Counted from the first letter of the stretch, positions 17,229 to 30,168 are shown. The stretch is DNA of 56,513 nucleotides from Erythrobacter sp. WG (GCF_026586795.1 NZ_JAPFGY010000023.1:1-56513), one strand, 5' to 3'. The notes: a model not told the origin generated them from the sequence alone. Program-made: numbers and translations.

Positions 17229-17600
17229 ATGCCGACGATCAACCAGCTGGTCCGCAAGGGCCGCGTTCCGCAGAAGGCCAAGAGCAAGGTCCCTGCGATG
17301 GAGCAGAACCCGCAGAAGCGCGGTGTCTGCACCCGCGTCTACACGACGACCCCGAAGAAGCCGAACTCGGCGCTGCGCAAGGTGGCCAAGGTCCGCCTGA
17401 CCAACCAGCGCGAGGTCATCAGCTACATCCCGGGCGAGGGCCACAACCTGCAGGAGCACTCGGTGGTGCTCATCCGCGGCGGGCGTGTGCGCGACCTTCC
17501 GGGCGTGCGCTACCACGTGCTGCGCGGCGTGCTCGACACGCAGGGCGTGAAGGACCGCAAGCAGAGCCGCTCGAAGTACGGGGCGAAGCGTCCGAAGTAA
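17229..17600 (+). CDS. rpsL: 30S ribosomal protein S12
   Basis: The 123-residue protein is full length and nearly invariant: [11 protein letters not shown] at the start, the decoding-centre loops [17 protein letters not shown] and the [13 protein letters not shown] segment. These loops include the lysines whose changes give streptomycin resistance (TPKKPNS and [11 protein letters not shown]); both carry the usual wild-type residues here. It is first gene of the str operon. A 13-bp hairpin separates it from rpsG. Confidence 0.98.
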   Translation: MPTINQLVRKGRVPQKAKSKVPAMEQNPQKRGVCTRVYTTTPKKPNSALRKVAKVRLTNQREVISYIPGEGHNLQEHSVVLIRGGRVRDLPGVRYHVLRGVLDTQGVKDRKQSRSKYGAKRPK

Positions 17601-17624
17601 GGTTCAGGCGCGGGTTCGGCACGT

Positions 17625-17676
17625 TCCCCCACCCGGCTACCCTAACGAGGTAGTCTCTGGGTGGCCGGGTGGGGGA
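17625..17676 (+). other. rpsL-rpsG intercistronic hairpin
   Basis: TCCCCCACCCGGC (17625-17637) pairs perfectly with GCCGGGTGGGGGA (17664-17676), with an inner TACC/GGTA hairpin. No T-run follows, so it is more likely a processing, stability or regulatory element than a terminator. Confidence 0.65.
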
Positions 17677-17737
17677 GCGGGCCGGAGCCGCAGGGCGCTC
17701 ACGGAGGTGAGCGACCACTCCGAAGGAGTTTTCAAAT

Positions 17738-18208
17738 ATGTCACGTCGTCGTCGTCCCGAAAAGCGGGTCATCCTGCCCGATCCCCAGTACGGGGATCAG
17801 ATCCTGTCGAAGTTCATGAACAACCTCATGCTCGACGGTAAGAAGGCTGTTGCCGAAAAGATCGTCTATGGCGCGCTTGCCACGGTCGAAGCCAAGGCCA
17901 AGGCCGATCCCATCCAGCTGTTCCACGATGCGCTCAACAACGTGAAGCCGCAGGTCGAAGTGCGCAGCCGCCGCGTCGGTGGTGCGACCTACCAGGTGCC
18001 GGTGGAGGTGCGTCCCGAGCGCGCCCAGGCGCTGGCGATCCGCTGGCTGATCACCGCCGCGCGCGGTCGTCCGGAAACCACGATGGCGGCGCGCCTGTCG
18101 GGCGAGCTGCTCGATGCGGCCAACAACCGCGGCAACGCGGTGAAGAAGCGCGAGGACACGCACCGCATGGCGGACGCGAACCGCGCCTTCTCGCACTACC
18201 GCTGGTAA
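17738..18208 (+). CDS. rpsG: 30S ribosomal protein S7
   Basis: The 156-residue protein matches S7: [19 protein letters not shown] at the start, [23 protein letters not shown], and [18 protein letters not shown] with the [22 protein letters not shown] helix. S7 organises the 3' major domain of 16S rRNA and in E. coli represses its own operon by binding the rpsL-rpsG spacer. Here that spacer (137 bp) carries a strong hairpin, which may be the counterpart. Confidence 0.98.
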   Translation: MSRRRRPEKRVILPDPQYGDQILSKFMNNLMLDGKKAVAEKIVYGALATVEAKAKADPIQLFHDALNNVKPQVEVRSRRVGGATYQVPVEVRPERAQALAIRWLITAARGRPETTMAARLSGELLDAANNRGNAVKKREDTHRMADANRAFSHYRW

Positions 18209-18215
18209 CTCGTGC

Positions 18216-18269
18216 GATTGTGGGCAGCCGGGGGCTCCAAGCTGTTGGGGTCTTTCGGCTGTCACAATC
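18216..18269 (+). other. rpsG-fusA intercistronic hairpin
   Basis: GATTGTG (18216-18222) and CAGCCG (18225-18230) pair with CGGCTG (18256-18261) and CACAATC (18263-18269), giving a 13-bp interrupted stem with a 25-nt loop. It lies in the 120-bp gap before fusA. Confidence 0.6.
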
Positions 18270-18328
18270 TTCCCTATATGGGGCCCTGACCGCACCCCGG
18301 CGGCCCCCTCACAGTCAAGGAACCTGAT

Positions 18329-20461
<2,133 letters not shown>

Positions 20462-20555
20462 GCTGCCACGGCAGTCTAGGGGCGGCGCCTGATTCTGCGG
20501 GCGCCGCTGTTCTCCCGCGAACACGCATTTTCATCCAAGAAGGTACACCAGAGAA

Positions 20556-21746
20556 ATGGCCAAGGAAAAGTTCCAGCGGAATAAGCCGCACTGCAACATC
20601 GGCACCATCGGTCACGTCGACCATGGCAAGACCACCCTGACCGCGGCGATCACCAAGGTGATGGCTGAAACCTACGGCGGCAGCGCCGTGGACTTCGCCA
20701 ACATCGACAAGGCCCCGGAAGAGCGTGAGCGCGGCATCACGATCTCGACCGCGCACGTCGAGTATGAATCGGCTGCCCGTCACTACGCGCACGTCGACTG
20801 CCCGGGTCACGCCGACTACGTGAAGAACATGATCACCGGTGCCGCCCAGATGGACGGCGCGATCCTGGTCGTGAACGCCGCCGACGGCCCGATGCCCCAG
20901 ACCCGTGAGCACATCCTGCTCGCCCGTCAGGTCGGCGTGCCGGCGCTGGTCGTGTACATGAACAAGGTCGACCAGGTCGACGACGAGGAAATCCTCGAGC
21001 TCGTCGAACTCGAAGTGCGCGAGCTGCTGAGCTCCTACGACTTCGACGGCGACAATATTCCGATCGTCAAGGGTTCGGCTCTGGCCGCTCTTGAAGGCCG
21101 CGATGACAACATCGGCAAGGATTCGGTCATTGCCCTGATCGAAGCCGTCGACAGCTACATCCCGCAGCCCGACCGTCCGATCGACAAGAGCTTCCTGATG
21201 CCGATCGAAGACGTGTTCTCGATCTCGGGCCGCGGCACCGTGGTGACCGGCCGTATCGAAACCGGCGTCGTGAACGTGGGCGACGAAGTCGAAATCGTCG
21301 GCATCAAGGACACCCGCAAGACCACCGTCACCGGCGTGGAAATGTTCCGCAAGCTGCTCGATCGCGGTGAAGCCGGCGACAACGTCGGCGCCCTGATCCG
21401 CGGCGTGGCCCGTGAAGAAGTCGAGCGCGGCCAGGTTCTCGCCAAGCCGGGCACCGTGACCCCGCACACCGAGTTCAGCGCCGAGGTCTACGTGCTGTCG
21501 AAGGACGAAGGCGGCCGTCACACGCCGTTCTTCGCCAACTACCGCCCGCAGTTCTACTTCCGCACCACCGACGTGACCGGCGAAGTGATCCTTCCCGAAG
21601 GCACCGAAATGGTGATGCCTGGCGACAACGTGACCATCGGCGTCAAGCTGATCGCGCCGATCGCCATGGACGAAGGTCTTCGCTTCGCGATCCGCGAAGG
21701 TGGCCGCACCGTGGGTTCGGGCGTCGTCGCCAAGATCACCAAGTAA
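20556..21746 (+). CDS. tuf: Elongation factor Tu
   Basis: The 396-residue protein is full length with [39 protein letters not shown] and NKVDQVDD GTPase motifs, followed by the two beta-barrel domains. It delivers aminoacyl-tRNA to the ribosome. The 94-bp gap after fusA carries hairpins (CTGCC/GGCAG 20463-20474; GCGGCGCC/GGCGCCGC 20482-20507). A strong terminator closes the operon. A second tuf copy elsewhere cannot be excluded. Confidence 0.98.
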   Translation: MAKEKFQRNKPHCNIGTIGHVDHGKTTLTAAITKVMAETYGGSAVDFANIDKAPEERERGITISTAHVEYESAARHYAHVDCPGHADYVKNMITGAAQMDGAILVVNAADGPMPQTREHILLARQVGVPALVVYMNKVDQVDDEEILELVELEVRELLSSYDFDGDNIPIVKGSALAALEGRDDNIGKDSVIALIEAVDSYIPQPDRPIDKSFLMPIEDVFSISGRGTVVTGRIETGVVNVGDEVEIVGIKDTRKTTVTGVEMFRKLLDRGEAGDNVGALIRGVAREEVERGQVLAKPGTVTPHTEFSAEVYVLSKDEGGRHTPFFANYRPQFYFRTTDVTGEVILPEGTEMVMPGDNVTIGVKLIAPIAMDEGLRFAIREGGRTVGSGVVAKITK

Positions 21747-21784
21747 GGTCGCCGCTGCCGCGCGCAGCTGACTGAACGATAAAG

Positions 21785-21820
21785 AGGCCCGGCGCTCCTA
21801 GGAGCGGCCGGGCCTTTCTT
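21785..21820 (+). terminator. Intrinsic terminator after tuf
   Basis: AGGCCCGGC (21785-21793) pairs with GCCGGGCCT (21807-21815), with an inner GCTCC/GGAGC stem, followed by TTTCTT. It ends the str operon and separates it from the S10 operon. Confidence 0.9.
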
Positions 21821-21892
21821 GTGGGGGCAGGGCGCTCTTCACGGCTCGGACATGGTCGTTTCGCGGTCATGTAATTTTCGGTCCGGAGGCCC

Positions 21893-21921
21893 TTGCCAGA
21901 ATCCAACTCGGCCCGTATAGG
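21893..21921 (+). promoter_or_regulatory. Sigma-70-type promoter of the S10 operon
   Basis: TTGCCA (21893-21898) and TATAGG (21916-21921) are separated by 17 bp. It follows the tuf terminator and precedes rpsJ by about 150 bp, so it is the probable S10 operon promoter. Confidence 0.65.
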
Positions 21922-21968
21922 CGCGCATCCCCGACGGAGATTCGTCTCCCGACGGCACGAGTTTTGAG

Positions 21969-22020
21969 GAAGGCCGCCCGCTCACGGGAAACCGAAGCAA
22001 GCGGGGCGGTCTTTGTTTTT
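21969..22020 (+). terminator. Attenuator-like hairpin in the rpsJ leader
   Basis: CCGCCCGCT (21974-21982) pairs with AGCGGGGCGG (22000-22009, one bulged G), and the stem extends outward through AAGG/TCTT. It is followed by CTTTGTTTTT. It lies between the promoter and rpsJ, so it could be a leader attenuator or the end of a short RNA of about 95 nt. Confidence 0.6.
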
Positions 22021-22074
22021 GGGAAATGCCGGCTCGCCGGTTGCTCCTTGGCTCTTTCGCATCGGTAGTAGGAC

Positions 22075-22386
<312 letters not shown>

Positions 22387-22641
22387 GAGGCTGGCCGAAA
22401 TGCCCCTTGCTTCGGCAGGGGGCCTCTATCGTTGGAGCGCAAGACGCTCCGCCTGACGATAGGGTGGATACCGCCGGAGAACATCTCCGGGCTGCGTCCC
22501 CCGTCTCGCTCCCGAGGCCACCCGGCCGGCAGGAGCACTCAGCCCGGACGGGGCGATGCATCAAAATATGGGCTGAACGGGGCCGCAGGCGCATTCGTGT
22601 CTGCGGTCTCACACGCACCTGGCGGATGGTCCGTCGGGTGC
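22387..22641 (+). other. Highly structured rpsJ-rplC spacer
   Basis: At least six hairpins lie in series: GAGGC/GCCTC (22387-22426); CTATCGT/ACGATAG enclosing GGAGCG/CGCTCC (22426-22462); CCGGAGA/TCTCCGG (22474-22490); CAGCCC/GGGCTG (22540-22575); CCGCAG/CTGCGG (22583-22606); GCACC/GGTGC (22615-22641). No convincing gene is present. It may be an mRNA control region of the S10 operon. Confidence 0.6.
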
Positions 22642-22664
22642 CTCTGTTGAGGAGTGAACTGACG

Positions 22665-23432
22665 ATGCGCACCGGCGTTATCGCAAAGAAAGTCGGGATG
22701 ACCCGCCTCTTCCAGGAGGATGGACGGCACGTGCCCGTGACCGTTCTGTCGCTGGAAGAATGCCAGGTGGTCTCGCACCGCACCGAAGACCGCGATGGCT
22801 ACTACGCCGTCCAGCTCGGCGCGGGCGAAGCCAAGCACAAGAACGTTGCCAAGCCGCAGCGTGAACAATTCGCCAAGGCCGATGTCGGCCTCAAGAAGCA
22901 GGTCGCCGAATTCCGCGTCGACAGCGCCGATGCGCTGGTCCCGGTCGGCGCCACCATCTCGGCCGAGCACTTCGTTGCTGGCCAGATGGTCGACATCACC
23001 GGCCACACGCAGGGCAAGGGCTTTGCGGGCGCCATGAAGCGCTGGGGCTTCGGCGGTATGCGCGCGACGCACGGCGTCTCGATCTCGCACCGTGCCCACG
23101 GTTCGACCGGTAACCGCCAGGATCCGGGCCGCGTGTTCAAGGGCAAGAAGATGGCCGGCCACATGGGCGACCGTCAGCGCACCCAGCAGAACCTCGAAAT
23201 CGTCCGCACCGACGCCGAGCGCGGTCTTCTCTTCGTCAAGGGCTCGGTCCCGGGCGCAAAGAACGGCTGGCTGCTCGTTCGCGACGCGGTGAAGCTCAAG
23301 GCTCCGGCTGACCTGCCGTTCCCGGGCGCGATCCTTGACAAGAACAAGGCTCCCGTCGCCGACGAGACCCCCGTGGCTGTCGAGGCTGTCGAGATCGACA
23401 CCGCGGCCACCGAAGAAAACAAGGAAGGCTGA
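22665..23432 (+). CDS. rplC: 50S ribosomal protein L3
   Basis: The 255-residue protein starts [20 protein letters not shown], the L3 start, and carries the conserved [19 protein letters not shown] and [24 protein letters not shown] blocks with the Gln normally methylated by PrmB. The acidic C-terminal tail after about 225 is lineage-specific. It begins 23S assembly near the peptidyl transferase centre. A GGAG precedes the ATG. Confidence 0.97.
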   Translation: MRTGVIAKKVGMTRLFQEDGRHVPVTVLSLEECQVVSHRTEDRDGYYAVQLGAGEAKHKNVAKPQREQFAKADVGLKKQVAEFRVDSADALVPVGATISAEHFVAGQMVDITGHTQGKGFAGAMKRWGFGGMRATHGVSISHRAHGSTGNRQDPGRVFKGKKMAGHMGDRQRTQQNLEIVRTDAERGLLFVKGSVPGAKNGWLLVRDAVKLKAPADLPFPGAILDKNKAPVADETPVAVEAVEIDTAATEENKEG

Positions 23433-23435
23433 GCC

Positions 23436-24062
23436 ATGAAGATCAAGGTTCAGAACATCGCAGGCGGCAAGGCTTCGGGTGAAGTCGAGCTGTCGGATGA
23501 CGTGTTCGGCATCGAGCCGCGCGCCGACATCCTCCACCGCGTGGTGACCTGGCAGCTCGAAAACCGCCGTGGCACCGCCCGCCCGACGCGTGAGCGTTCG
23601 GACGTGGCCCGCACCGGCAAGAAGTTCGGCCGCCAGAAGGGTGGCGGCACCGCCCGTCACGGCGACCGCGCTGCCCCCGTCTTCATTGGCGGTGGTAAGG
23701 CCCACGGTGCGCGCAAGCGTGACTTCGAGCAGTCGCTCAACAAGAAGGTCCGTGCGCTGGGTCTCAAGATGGCGCTCTCGACCAAGGCCAAGAGTGGCCT
23801 AGTGGTGGTTGACAGCCTCGAGCTGAAGGACGCCAAGACCAAGGCATTGAAGGGCCACCTCACCGCTGCCGGTCTCACGGGCAAGGTGCTGGTGATCGAC
23901 GGCGAGCAGGTCGACGCGGGCTTCAAGAAGGCCGCCGGCAACCTGCCGGGCATTAACGTGCTCCCCGCGATCGGTGCCAATGTCTACGACATCCTCAACC
24001 ACGACACGCTGGTGCTGACCAAGGCCGCCGTCGAAAAGCTGGAGGCCCGTTTCAATGGCTAA
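23436..24062 (+). CDS. rplD: 50S ribosomal protein L4
   Basis: The 208-residue protein has the L4 exit-tunnel loop ([29 protein letters not shown]) and the VLVIDGE..NL motifs. In E. coli L4 represses the S10 operon by binding the leader. It starts 3 bp after rplC and overlaps rplW by 8 bp. Confidence 0.97.
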   Translation: MKIKVQNIAGGKASGEVELSDDVFGIEPRADILHRVVTWQLENRRGTARPTRERSDVARTGKKFGRQKGGGTARHGDRAAPVFIGGGKAHGARKRDFEQSLNKKVRALGLKMALSTKAKSGLVVVDSLELKDAKTKALKGHLTAAGLTGKVLVIDGEQVDAGFKKAAGNLPGINVLPAIGANVYDILNHDTLVLTKAAVEKLEARFNG

Positions 24063-24363
24063 GAAGCAGACCGTCGACGCGCGTCACTACGACGTGATCA
24101 TCGCGCCGCACATCACCGAAAAGTCGACCCTCGCGTCGGAAAACAACGCCGTGGTCTTCAAGGTCGCCAAGGACGCGACCAAGCCGCAGATCAAGGAAGC
24201 GATCGAGGCGATCTACGACAAGAAGGTCGTCGCCGTGAACACCCTGGTCCAGAAGGGCAAGACCAAGCGCTGGAAGGGCAAGGCCTATCAGCGCTCCGAC
24301 GTGAAGAAGGCCATTGTCACCCTCGCCGAGGGTGAAATGATCGACATCACCAGCGGTATCTGA
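24055..24363 (+). CDS. rplW: 50S ribosomal protein L23
   Basis: The 102-residue protein has the L23 start [20 protein letters not shown] and [16 protein letters not shown]. It lines the tunnel exit and docks SRP and trigger factor. It overlaps rplD by 8 bp, which suggests coupled translation. Confidence 0.96.
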   Translation: MAKKQTVDARHYDVIIAPHITEKSTLASENNAVVFKVAKDATKPQIKEAIEAIYDKKVVAVNTLVQKGKTKRWKGKAYQRSDVKKAIVTLAEGEMIDITSGI

Positions 24364-24386
24364 GGCCAAGGGACAGGACACGAACA

Positions 24387-25223
24387 ATGGCACTCAAGAA
24401 CTACAAGCCGACCAGTCCCGCCCGCCGCGGTCTGATCCTGGTCGACAAGTCGGCGCTCTACAAGGGCAAGCCCGTCAAGGCGCTGACCGAAGGCAAGCGC
24501 AAGACCGGTGGCCGCAACAACAAGGGCCACGTCACCTCGCGCGGGATCGCCGGGGGCCACAAGCAGAAGTACCGCTTCATCGACTTCAAGCGTCGCAAGT
24601 GGGACATGCCGGCCACCGTCGAGCGTCTGGAATATGACCCGAACCGCACCGCCTTCATCGCGCTGGTGAAGTACGAAGATGGCGAGCAGGCCTACATCAT
24701 CGCGCCGCAGCGTCTGGCTGTCGGTGACCAGGTCGTGGCCGGCGAGAAGGTCGACACCAAGCCGGGCAACGCGATGCTGCTCGGTCAGATGCCGGTCGGC
24801 ACGATCTGCCACAATGTCGAGATGAAGCCGGGCAAGGGCGGCCAGATCGCCCGTTCGGCCGGCACCTATGTGCAGGTCGTCGGTCGTGACCGCGCCTTCG
24901 TGATCGTCCGCCTCAACTCGGGCGAGCAGCGTTACCTGCGCGCCGATTGCATGGGCACGGTGGGTGCGGTGTCGAACCCCGACAACGCCAACCAGAACTT
25001 CGCCAAGGCCGGCCGCTCGCGCTGGATGGGCAAGCGTCCGCTGACTCGCGGCGTTGCGAAGAACCCGGTCGACCACCCGCACGGTGGTGGTGAAGGCCGG
25101 ACCTCCGGTGGTCGCCATCCGGTGACGCCGTGGGGCAAGCCGACCAAGGGTGCTCGCACGCGCCACAACAAGCAGACGGACAAGATGATCATCCGTTCGC
25201 GTCACGCGAAGAAGAAGAGGTAA
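24387..25223 (+). CDS. rplB: 50S ribosomal protein L2
   Basis: The 278-residue protein begins [15 protein letters not shown] and carries [22 protein letters not shown] and the peptidyl-transferase-proximal [21 protein letters not shown] near 229-249. Length and motifs are complete. It lies 23 bp after rplW. Confidence 0.98.
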   Translation: MALKNYKPTSPARRGLILVDKSALYKGKPVKALTEGKRKTGGRNNKGHVTSRGIAGGHKQKYRFIDFKRRKWDMPATVERLEYDPNRTAFIALVKYEDGEQAYIIAPQRLAVGDQVVAGEKVDTKPGNAMLLGQMPVGTICHNVEMKPGKGGQIARSAGTYVQVVGRDRAFVIVRLNSGEQRYLRADCMGTVGAVSNPDNANQNFAKAGRSRWMGKRPLTRGVAKNPVDHPHGGGEGRTSGGRHPVTPWGKPTKGARTRHNKQTDKMIIRSRHAKKKR

Positions 25224-25229
25224 GAGACG

Positions 25230-25505
25230 ATGGCACGTTCCGTCTGGAAAGGTCCGTTTGTCGAGCTGAGCCTGCTCAAGAAGGCAGAAACGGCGCAGGA
25301 AACCACGAATGCCAAGCCGATCAAGACCTGGTCGCGGCGTTCGACGATCCTGCCGCAGTTCGTCGGGCTCACCTTCAATGTCTATAACGGGCACAAGTTC
25401 ATTCCCGTTTCGGTTTCGGAAGAAATGGTCGGCCACAAGCTTGGTGAATTTGCGCCCACGCGCACCTTCCCGGGTCACGCTGCCGACAAGAAGGGCAAGC
25501 GCTAA
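25230..25505 (+). CDS. rpsS: 30S ribosomal protein S19
   Basis: The 91-residue protein has the S19 core: [35 protein letters not shown] and [23 protein letters not shown]. It binds the 30S head. Its stop overlaps the rplV start (TAATG). Confidence 0.97.
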   Translation: MARSVWKGPFVELSLLKKAETAQETTNAKPIKTWSRRSTILPQFVGLTFNVYNGHKFIPVSVSEEMVGHKLGEFAPTRTFPGHAADKKGKR

Positions 25506-25882
25506 TGGGCAAGGCAAAAGCACCCCGCCGCGTGGGCGATAACGAGGCGCTGGCCGTCGGCACCACGATCCGTGGTTCGGCGCAGAAGCTCAATCTCGTC
25601 GCGGCCCTGATCCGCGGCAAGAAGGCCGAAGAGGCGTTGAACATCCTCGCCTTTTCGAAGCGGGCGATGGCGCGCGATGCGAGCAAGGTGCTCGCCTCGG
25701 CGATCGCCAATGCGGAAAACAACCACAACCTCGACGTCGACGCGCTGGTCGTCGCTGAAGCGAGCGTCGGCAAGTCGGTGACGATGAAGCGCTTCCACAC
25801 CCGTGGCCGCGGCAAGTCGACCCGGATCCTGAAGCCGTTCTCGCGTCTGCGGATCGTCGTTCGCGAAGCAGAGGAGGCGTAA
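25505..25882 (+). CDS. rplV: 50S ribosomal protein L22
   Basis: The 125-residue protein carries [23 protein letters not shown] and the tunnel hairpin near [25 protein letters not shown]. It lines the exit tunnel. It overlaps rpsS by one base and ends 1 bp before rpsC. Confidence 0.97.
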   Translation: MGKAKAPRRVGDNEALAVGTTIRGSAQKLNLVAALIRGKKAEEALNILAFSKRAMARDASKVLASAIANAENNHNLDVDALVVAEASVGKSVTMKRFHTRGRGKSTRILKPFSRLRIVVREAEEA

Positions 25883-25883
25883 T

Positions 25884-26579
25884 ATGGGTCAGAAGAGCAA
25901 TCCGATCGGTCTGCGCCTGCAGATCAACCGCACCTGGGACAGCCGCTGGTACGCCGAAGGGCGTGACTATGCGCAGCTGCTCAAGGAAGATGTCGCGATC
26001 CGCAAGTACATCATGAAGAACCTGCCGCAGGCGGCGGTTTCTAAGGTGGTGATCGAGCGTCCGGCCAAGCTGTGCCGGGTGTCGATCTATGCGGCCCGTC
26101 CCGGTGTCATCATCGGCAAGAAGGGCGCGGACATCGAAAAGCTGCGCTCCAAGCTGGCGACGATGACGAAGAGCGACGTGAAGCTGAACATCGTCGAGAT
26201 CCGCAAGCCGGAAATCGACGCCAAGCTCGTCGCCCAGGGCATCGCCGACCAGCTGGTGCGCCGCGTGGCGTTCCGCCGGGCGATGAAGCGCGCGGTGCAG
26301 TCGGCGCTGCGTCTGGGTGCCGAAGGCATCAAGATCGTGTGCGGTGGCCGTCTCGGCGGGGCGGAAATCGCCCGCGTCGAATGGTACCGCGAAGGCCGCG
26401 TGCCGCTTCACACCCTGCGTGCGAACATCGATTACGCCGAGACCGAGGCGCTGACCGCCTACGGGATCATCGGGATCAAGGTGTGGATCTTCAAGGGCGA
26501 GATCCTCGCTCACGATCCGACCGCGCAGGACCGCCTGATGATGGAAGCCCAGACTTCCGGCGTCCGCCCGGCCCGCTAG
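25884..26579 (+). CDS. rpsC: 30S ribosomal protein S3
   Basis: The 231-residue protein has [20 protein letters not shown] at the start, a KH domain with [17 protein letters not shown], and the C-terminal [13 protein letters not shown]. It forms part of the mRNA entry helicase site. Confidence 0.98.
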   Translation: MGQKSNPIGLRLQINRTWDSRWYAEGRDYAQLLKEDVAIRKYIMKNLPQAAVSKVVIERPAKLCRVSIYAARPGVIIGKKGADIEKLRSKLATMTKSDVKLNIVEIRKPEIDAKLVAQGIADQLVRRVAFRRAMKRAVQSALRLGAEGIKIVCGGRLGGAEIARVEWYREGRVPLHTLRANIDYAETEALTAYGIIGIKVWIFKGEILAHDPTAQDRLMMEAQTSGVRPAR

Positions 26580-26591
26580 AGGTAACAGACC

Positions 26592-27026
26592 ATGTTGCAA
26601 CCGAAAAAGACCAAGTTCCGCAAGCAGTTCAAGGGCCGGATCAAGGGCGATGCCAAGGGCGGCACCACCCTGAACTTCGGCTCCTACGGGCTGAAGGCTC
26701 TGGAACCCGAGCGCGTCACGGCCCGTCAGATCGAAGCCGCGCGTCGTGCGATCACCCGTCACATCAAGCGTCAGGGTCGTCTCTGGATCCGCGTGTTCCC
26801 CGATGTGCCCGTGTCGAAGAAGCCTGCCGAAGTCCGTCAGGGTAAGGGCAAGGGTTCGGTCGAATATTGGGCGGCCAAGGTGAAGCCGGGCCGGATCCTG
26901 TTCGAACTCGACGGCGTCGCCGGCCCGTTGGCCGCCGAAGCCTTCGAGCGTGCAGCGATGAAGCTGCCGATCAAGACCAAGGTTGTCGCCCGTCTCGGCG
27001 ACACCAGCCACCTGGGAGGCGAATAA
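26592..27026 (+). CDS. rplP: 50S ribosomal protein L16
   Basis: The 144-residue protein begins [19 protein letters not shown] and carries [27 protein letters not shown] and [16 protein letters not shown] (here [12 protein letters not shown]) motifs. It helps form the A-site. Its TAA overlaps the rpmC ATG. Confidence 0.98.
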   Translation: MLQPKKTKFRKQFKGRIKGDAKGGTTLNFGSYGLKALEPERVTARQIEAARRAITRHIKRQGRLWIRVFPDVPVSKKPAEVRQGKGKGSVEYWAAKVKPGRILFELDGVAGPLAAEAFERAAMKLPIKTKVVARLGDTSHLGGE

Positions 27027-27238
27027 TGGCCGATATCGCGGACCTTCGCACCAAGACCGATGACCAGCTGACCGCCGAGCTCACCGAGCTCAAGCGCGAG
27101 CAGTACAATCTGCGGTTCCAGGCTGCGACCAACCAGCTCGAGGCCCCGTCGCGCATCCGTCAGGTGCGCCGGACCATCGCGCAGATCAAGACGCTGCAGA
27201 GCGAGCGTGCGGCCAAGGCCGCCGCCGCCAAGGCGTAA
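27026..27238 (+). CDS. rpmC: 50S ribosomal protein L29
   Basis: The 70-residue protein has the two-helix L29 pattern [27 protein letters not shown] and [19 protein letters not shown], with an Ala/Lys tail. The ATG at 27026 overlaps the rplP stop. It sits at the tunnel exit near the SRP docking site. Confidence 0.97.
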   Translation: MADIADLRTKTDDQLTAELTELKREQYNLRFQAATNQLEAPSRIRQVRRTIAQIKTLQSERAAKAAAAKA

Positions 27239-27249
27239 GGAGAAAGCAC

Positions 27250-27540
27250 ATGCCCAAGCGCATCCTCGTCGGGACTGTGACCTCCGACAAGACCGACAAG
27301 ACCGTGACCGTGCTGGTCGAACGCAAGGTGAAGCACCCGCTCTACGGGAAGATCATCCGTCGTTCGAAGAAGTATCACGCGCACGACGAGCAGAACGAAT
27401 ACACCGTGGGTGACGTGGTGCGGATCGAGGAGACCCGCCCGATGTCCAAGACCAAGACCTGGATCGTCAAGGACCGGGTCGTGGCAGGCGGCGTGCAGGC
27501 GGTGGAAGCCGACCTCGACGTTGCGGCTGCGGGTAACTGA
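27250..27540 (+). CDS. rpsQ: 30S ribosomal protein S17
   Basis: The 96-residue protein has the OB-fold core: [34 protein letters not shown] and [15 protein letters not shown]. The C-terminal Ala/Val tail is lineage-specific. It lies 11 bp after rpmC. Confidence 0.97.
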   Translation: MPKRILVGTVTSDKTDKTVTVLVERKVKHPLYGKIIRRSKKYHAHDEQNEYTVGDVVRIEETRPMSKTKTWIVKDRVVAGGVQAVEADLDVAAAGN

Positions 27541-27616
27541 ATTAGGCGTAAACGGAACTGCTGGGCCCCGGTCGGATCGGGCGTCCCGGTAAGCCAATGA
27601 GAAGGACAACGGATCA

Positions 27617-27985
27617 ATGATCCAGATGCAATCCAATCTCGACGTCGCGGACAACAGCGGCGCCAAGCGCGTCCAGTGCATCAAGGTGCTGGGTGGCTCG
27701 AAGCGTCGTACCGCGGGCGTCGGCGATGTGATCGTCGTCTCCATCAAGGAGGCGCAGCCGCGCACCAAGGTCAAGAAGGGCGACGTTCACCGCGCGGTGA
27801 TCGTGCGCACCCGCAAGGACGTGCGCCGTCCGGATGGCACCGTCATCCGCTTCGACACCAACGCCGCGGTGCTCGTGAACAAGAACGAGGAGCCGATCGG
27901 CACCCGTATCTTCGGCCCCGTGGTGCGCGAACTGCGGAGCAAGGGCTTCATGAAGATCATCTCGCTCGCGCCGGAGGTGCTGTGA
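27617..27985 (+). CDS. rplN: 50S ribosomal protein L14
   Basis: The 122-residue protein is complete: [27 protein letters not shown] at the start and [13 protein letters not shown] near the end. It starts the spc block and binds L19 and, when idle, RsfS. Its stop overlaps the rplX start. Confidence 0.98.
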   Translation: MIQMQSNLDVADNSGAKRVQCIKVLGGSKRRTAGVGDVIVVSIKEAQPRTKVKKGDVHRAVIVRTRKDVRRPDGTVIRFDTNAAVLVNKNEEPIGTRIFGPVVRELRSKGFMKIISLAPEVL

Positions 27986-28305
27986 TGGCTGCCGCTAAGA
28001 TCAAGAAGGGTGACAGCGTCGTCGTGCTGTCTGGCAAGGACAAGGGCCGCACCGGTACGGTCGCCCAAGTCATGCCGAAGGACGGCAAGGTCGTTGTCGA
28101 GGGCGTGAACATCGTCGCCCGTCACCGCAAGCCCAGCCAGGCCAACCCTCAGGGTGGCATCGACCGCTTCGCGGCGCCGATGGCCATCTCCAAGGTTGCT
28201 CTCGCTGATCCCAAGACCGGCAAGGCCACCCGCGTCCGTTTCGGAGTGAAGGACGGCAAGAAGGTGCGCGTTGCGGTCAAGAGTGGGGAGACCATCGATG
28301 GCTGA
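27985..28305 (+). CDS. rplX: 50S ribosomal protein L24
   Basis: The 106-residue protein carries [22 protein letters not shown] (KOW motif) and the [20 protein letters not shown] block. It is an early assembly protein at the tunnel exit. The ATG at 27985 shares a base with the rplN stop, and its end overlaps rplE by 8 bp. Confidence 0.97.
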   Translation: MAAAKIKKGDSVVVLSGKDKGRTGTVAQVMPKDGKVVVEGVNIVARHRKPSQANPQGGIDRFAAPMAISKVALADPKTGKATRVRFGVKDGKKVRVAVKSGETIDG

Positions 28306-28879
28306 TTACACCGCCCGGATGAAGGCCAAGTACGATAACGAAATCGTCAAGGCCATGACCGAGAAGTTCGGCTACAAGAACCGCATGGAAGTGCCCAAGC
28401 TCGAGAAGATCACGCTTAACATGGGCGTGGGCGAGGCGAGCCAGGACAAGAAGAAGGTTCAGACCGCCGCCGAGGAAATGGCGCTGATCGCCGGCCAGAA
28501 GCCGGTGATCACCATCGCCAAGAAGTCGATCGCGCAGTTCAAACTGCGTGAAGGCATGCCGATCGGCTGCAAGGTCACGCTGCGTCGTGAGCGGATGTAC
28601 GAATTTCTCGATCGTCTCGTCACCGTGGCCATGCCGCGCATCCGCGACTTCCGCGGGCTGAACGCCAAGTCGTTCGACGGCCGCGGCAACTACGCGATGG
28701 GGCTGAAGGAACAGATCGTGTTCCCCGAAATCAGCTACGACAAGATCGAGAAGGTGCGTGGGATGGACATCATCGTCACCACCACCGCCAAGACCGACGA
28801 AGAGGCGCGCGAGCTGCTGCGCCTGTTCGGCTTCCCCTTCGCTGGTGAAGCCAAGACCGAACAGAAGGAAGCGGCGTAA
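28298..28879 (+). CDS. rplE: 50S ribosomal protein L5
   Basis: The 193-residue protein has the L5 segments [48 protein letters not shown] and [18 protein letters not shown]. It binds 5S rRNA. The start at 28298 lies inside the rplX end, so translation is likely coupled. Confidence 0.97.
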   Translation: MADYTARMKAKYDNEIVKAMTEKFGYKNRMEVPKLEKITLNMGVGEASQDKKKVQTAAEEMALIAGQKPVITIAKKSIAQFKLREGMPIGCKVTLRRERMYEFLDRLVTVAMPRIRDFRGLNAKSFDGRGNYAMGLKEQIVFPEISYDKIEKVRGMDIIVTTTAKTDEEARELLRLFGFPFAGEAKTEQKEAA

Positions 28880-28922
28880 GCCGCCTTCCGCTTAGAGACA
28901 CGAAAGCAGAGAGCTTAAGTCC

Positions 28923-29228
28923 ATGGCGAAACTGAGTTCCATCAACAAGAATGAGCGTCGCAAGAAGCTCGTCAAGCAGTACGCTGCGAAGTACGAGAAG
29001 CTGAAGGCGATCGCGAATGACGAGTCCCTCGACGAGACCGAGCGACTGGTCGCCCGGCTCAAGATGGCCGAGCTTCCGCGCAACGCGAACCCGACCCGGG
29101 TGCGCAACCGTTGCGCCACCACCGGCCGCCCGCGCGGCTATTACCGCAAGTTCGGCATCAACCGCATCGAACTGCGTCAACTTGGCAACAGCGGGATGAT
29201 TCCCGGTCTGACCAAGTCGAGCTGGTGA
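28923..29228 (+). CDS. rpsN: 30S ribosomal protein S14
   Basis: The 101-residue protein is the long zinc-free S14 form: a helical N-terminus with [20 protein letters not shown] and the core [26 protein letters not shown]. Only one Cys lies in the core ([11 protein letters not shown]), so the zinc-binding four-Cys type is excluded. Confidence 0.97.
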   Translation: MAKLSSINKNERRKKLVKQYAAKYEKLKAIANDESLDETERLVARLKMAELPRNANPTRVRNRCATTGRPRGYYRKFGINRIELRQLGNSGMIPGLTKSSW

Positions 29229-29238
29229 GGACTGAACA

Positions 29239-29634
29239 ATGGCAATGACCGATCCTCTGGGTGACATGCTCACCCGCATCCGCAACGGCCAGCGCGCCAA
29301 GAAGGACTCCGTCCTGACCCCGGCGAGCAACCTGCGTGCGAGCGTGCTCGAAGTGCTTCAGCGTGAAGGCTACATCCGTGGCTACAGCGAAGATACCTCG
29401 GGGAAGCACAAGGCGCTGCGGATCGAACTGAAGTATTTCGAAGGCGAGCCCGCAATCAAGCACGTGGCGCGCGTCTCGAAGCCGGGCCGCCGCGTCTACT
29501 CGGGTTCCAAGGAACTGCCGACGATCCGCAATGGTCTCGGCATCACCATCGTCTCGACGCCGCGCGGCGTGCTTTCGGATGCCGAAGCGCGCAGCCACAA
29601 CGTCGGCGGCGAAGTGCTGGCGGAGGTGTTCTGA
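29239..29634 (+). CDS. rpsH: 30S ribosomal protein S8
   Basis: The 131-residue protein has [22 protein letters not shown] at the start and [22 protein letters not shown] near the end. In E. coli S8 represses the spc operon by binding near rplE. Its stop overlaps the rplF start. Confidence 0.98.
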   Translation: MAMTDPLGDMLTRIRNGQRAKKDSVLTPASNLRASVLEVLQREGYIRGYSEDTSGKHKALRIELKYFEGEPAIKHVARVSKPGRRVYSGSKELPTIRNGLGITIVSTPRGVLSDAEARSHNVGGEVLAEVF

Positions 29635-30167
29635 TGAGCCGCATCGGTAAGAAGCCGGTGGCGATCCCGGGCGGCGTGACCGCCACGATCGACAACGGCA
29701 CCCTCACGGTGAAGGGCCCCAAGGGCACCCTGACCCTCGGCCTGTCCGATCTCATCGACTACAAGGTCGAAGAGGGCGAGATCTCGGTGAAGCCCGCCAA
29801 TGACAGCAAGCAGGCTCGGGCCTTCTGGGGCATGCAGCGCACGCTGGTGTCGAACCTGGTGGAAGGCGTCAGCGCCGGCTTCACCAAGGTGCTGGTCATC
29901 AAGGGCGTCGGCTACCGTGCCAACGCGCAGGGCAAGACCCTGAAGCTGCAGCTCGGTTACAGCCACGATGTCGATCTGCCGGTGCCCGAGGGCCTGGAAG
30001 TGAAGACCCCGGACCAGACCACGATCGAGATTTCCGGCACCGACAAGCAGGCCGTCGGCCAGTTTGCCGCCGAAATCCGCCGCTGGCGCAAGCCCGAGCC
30101 CTACAAGGGCAAGGGGATCGCCTATCGCGGCGAGTTTATCTTCCGCAAGGAAGGGAAGAAGAGATAA
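29634..30167 (+). CDS. rplF: 50S ribosomal protein L6
   Basis: The 177-residue protein has [39 protein letters not shown] and the C-terminal [15 protein letters not shown] motif. It sits near the sarcin-ricin loop. It ends 1 bp before rplR. Confidence 0.98.
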   Translation: MSRIGKKPVAIPGGVTATIDNGTLTVKGPKGTLTLGLSDLIDYKVEEGEISVKPANDSKQARAFWGMQRTLVSNLVEGVSAGFTKVLVIKGVGYRANAQGKTLKLQLGYSHDVDLPVPEGLEVKTPDQTTIEISGTDKQAVGQFAAEIRRWRKPEPYKGKGIAYRGEFIFRKEGKKR

Positions 30168-30168
30168 G

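Noticed and set aside
16866..17516. N-terminal extension of the low-GC gene up to 17516
   Set aside because: It runs through a type B repeat and antisense of rpsL, and gives the well-known repeat-derived peptides (ESWDPG, PAFAGTT).
22432..22650. A small frame in the rpsJ-rplC spacer
   Set aside because: It lacks a ribosome-binding site and family, and the region is better explained by RNA structure.
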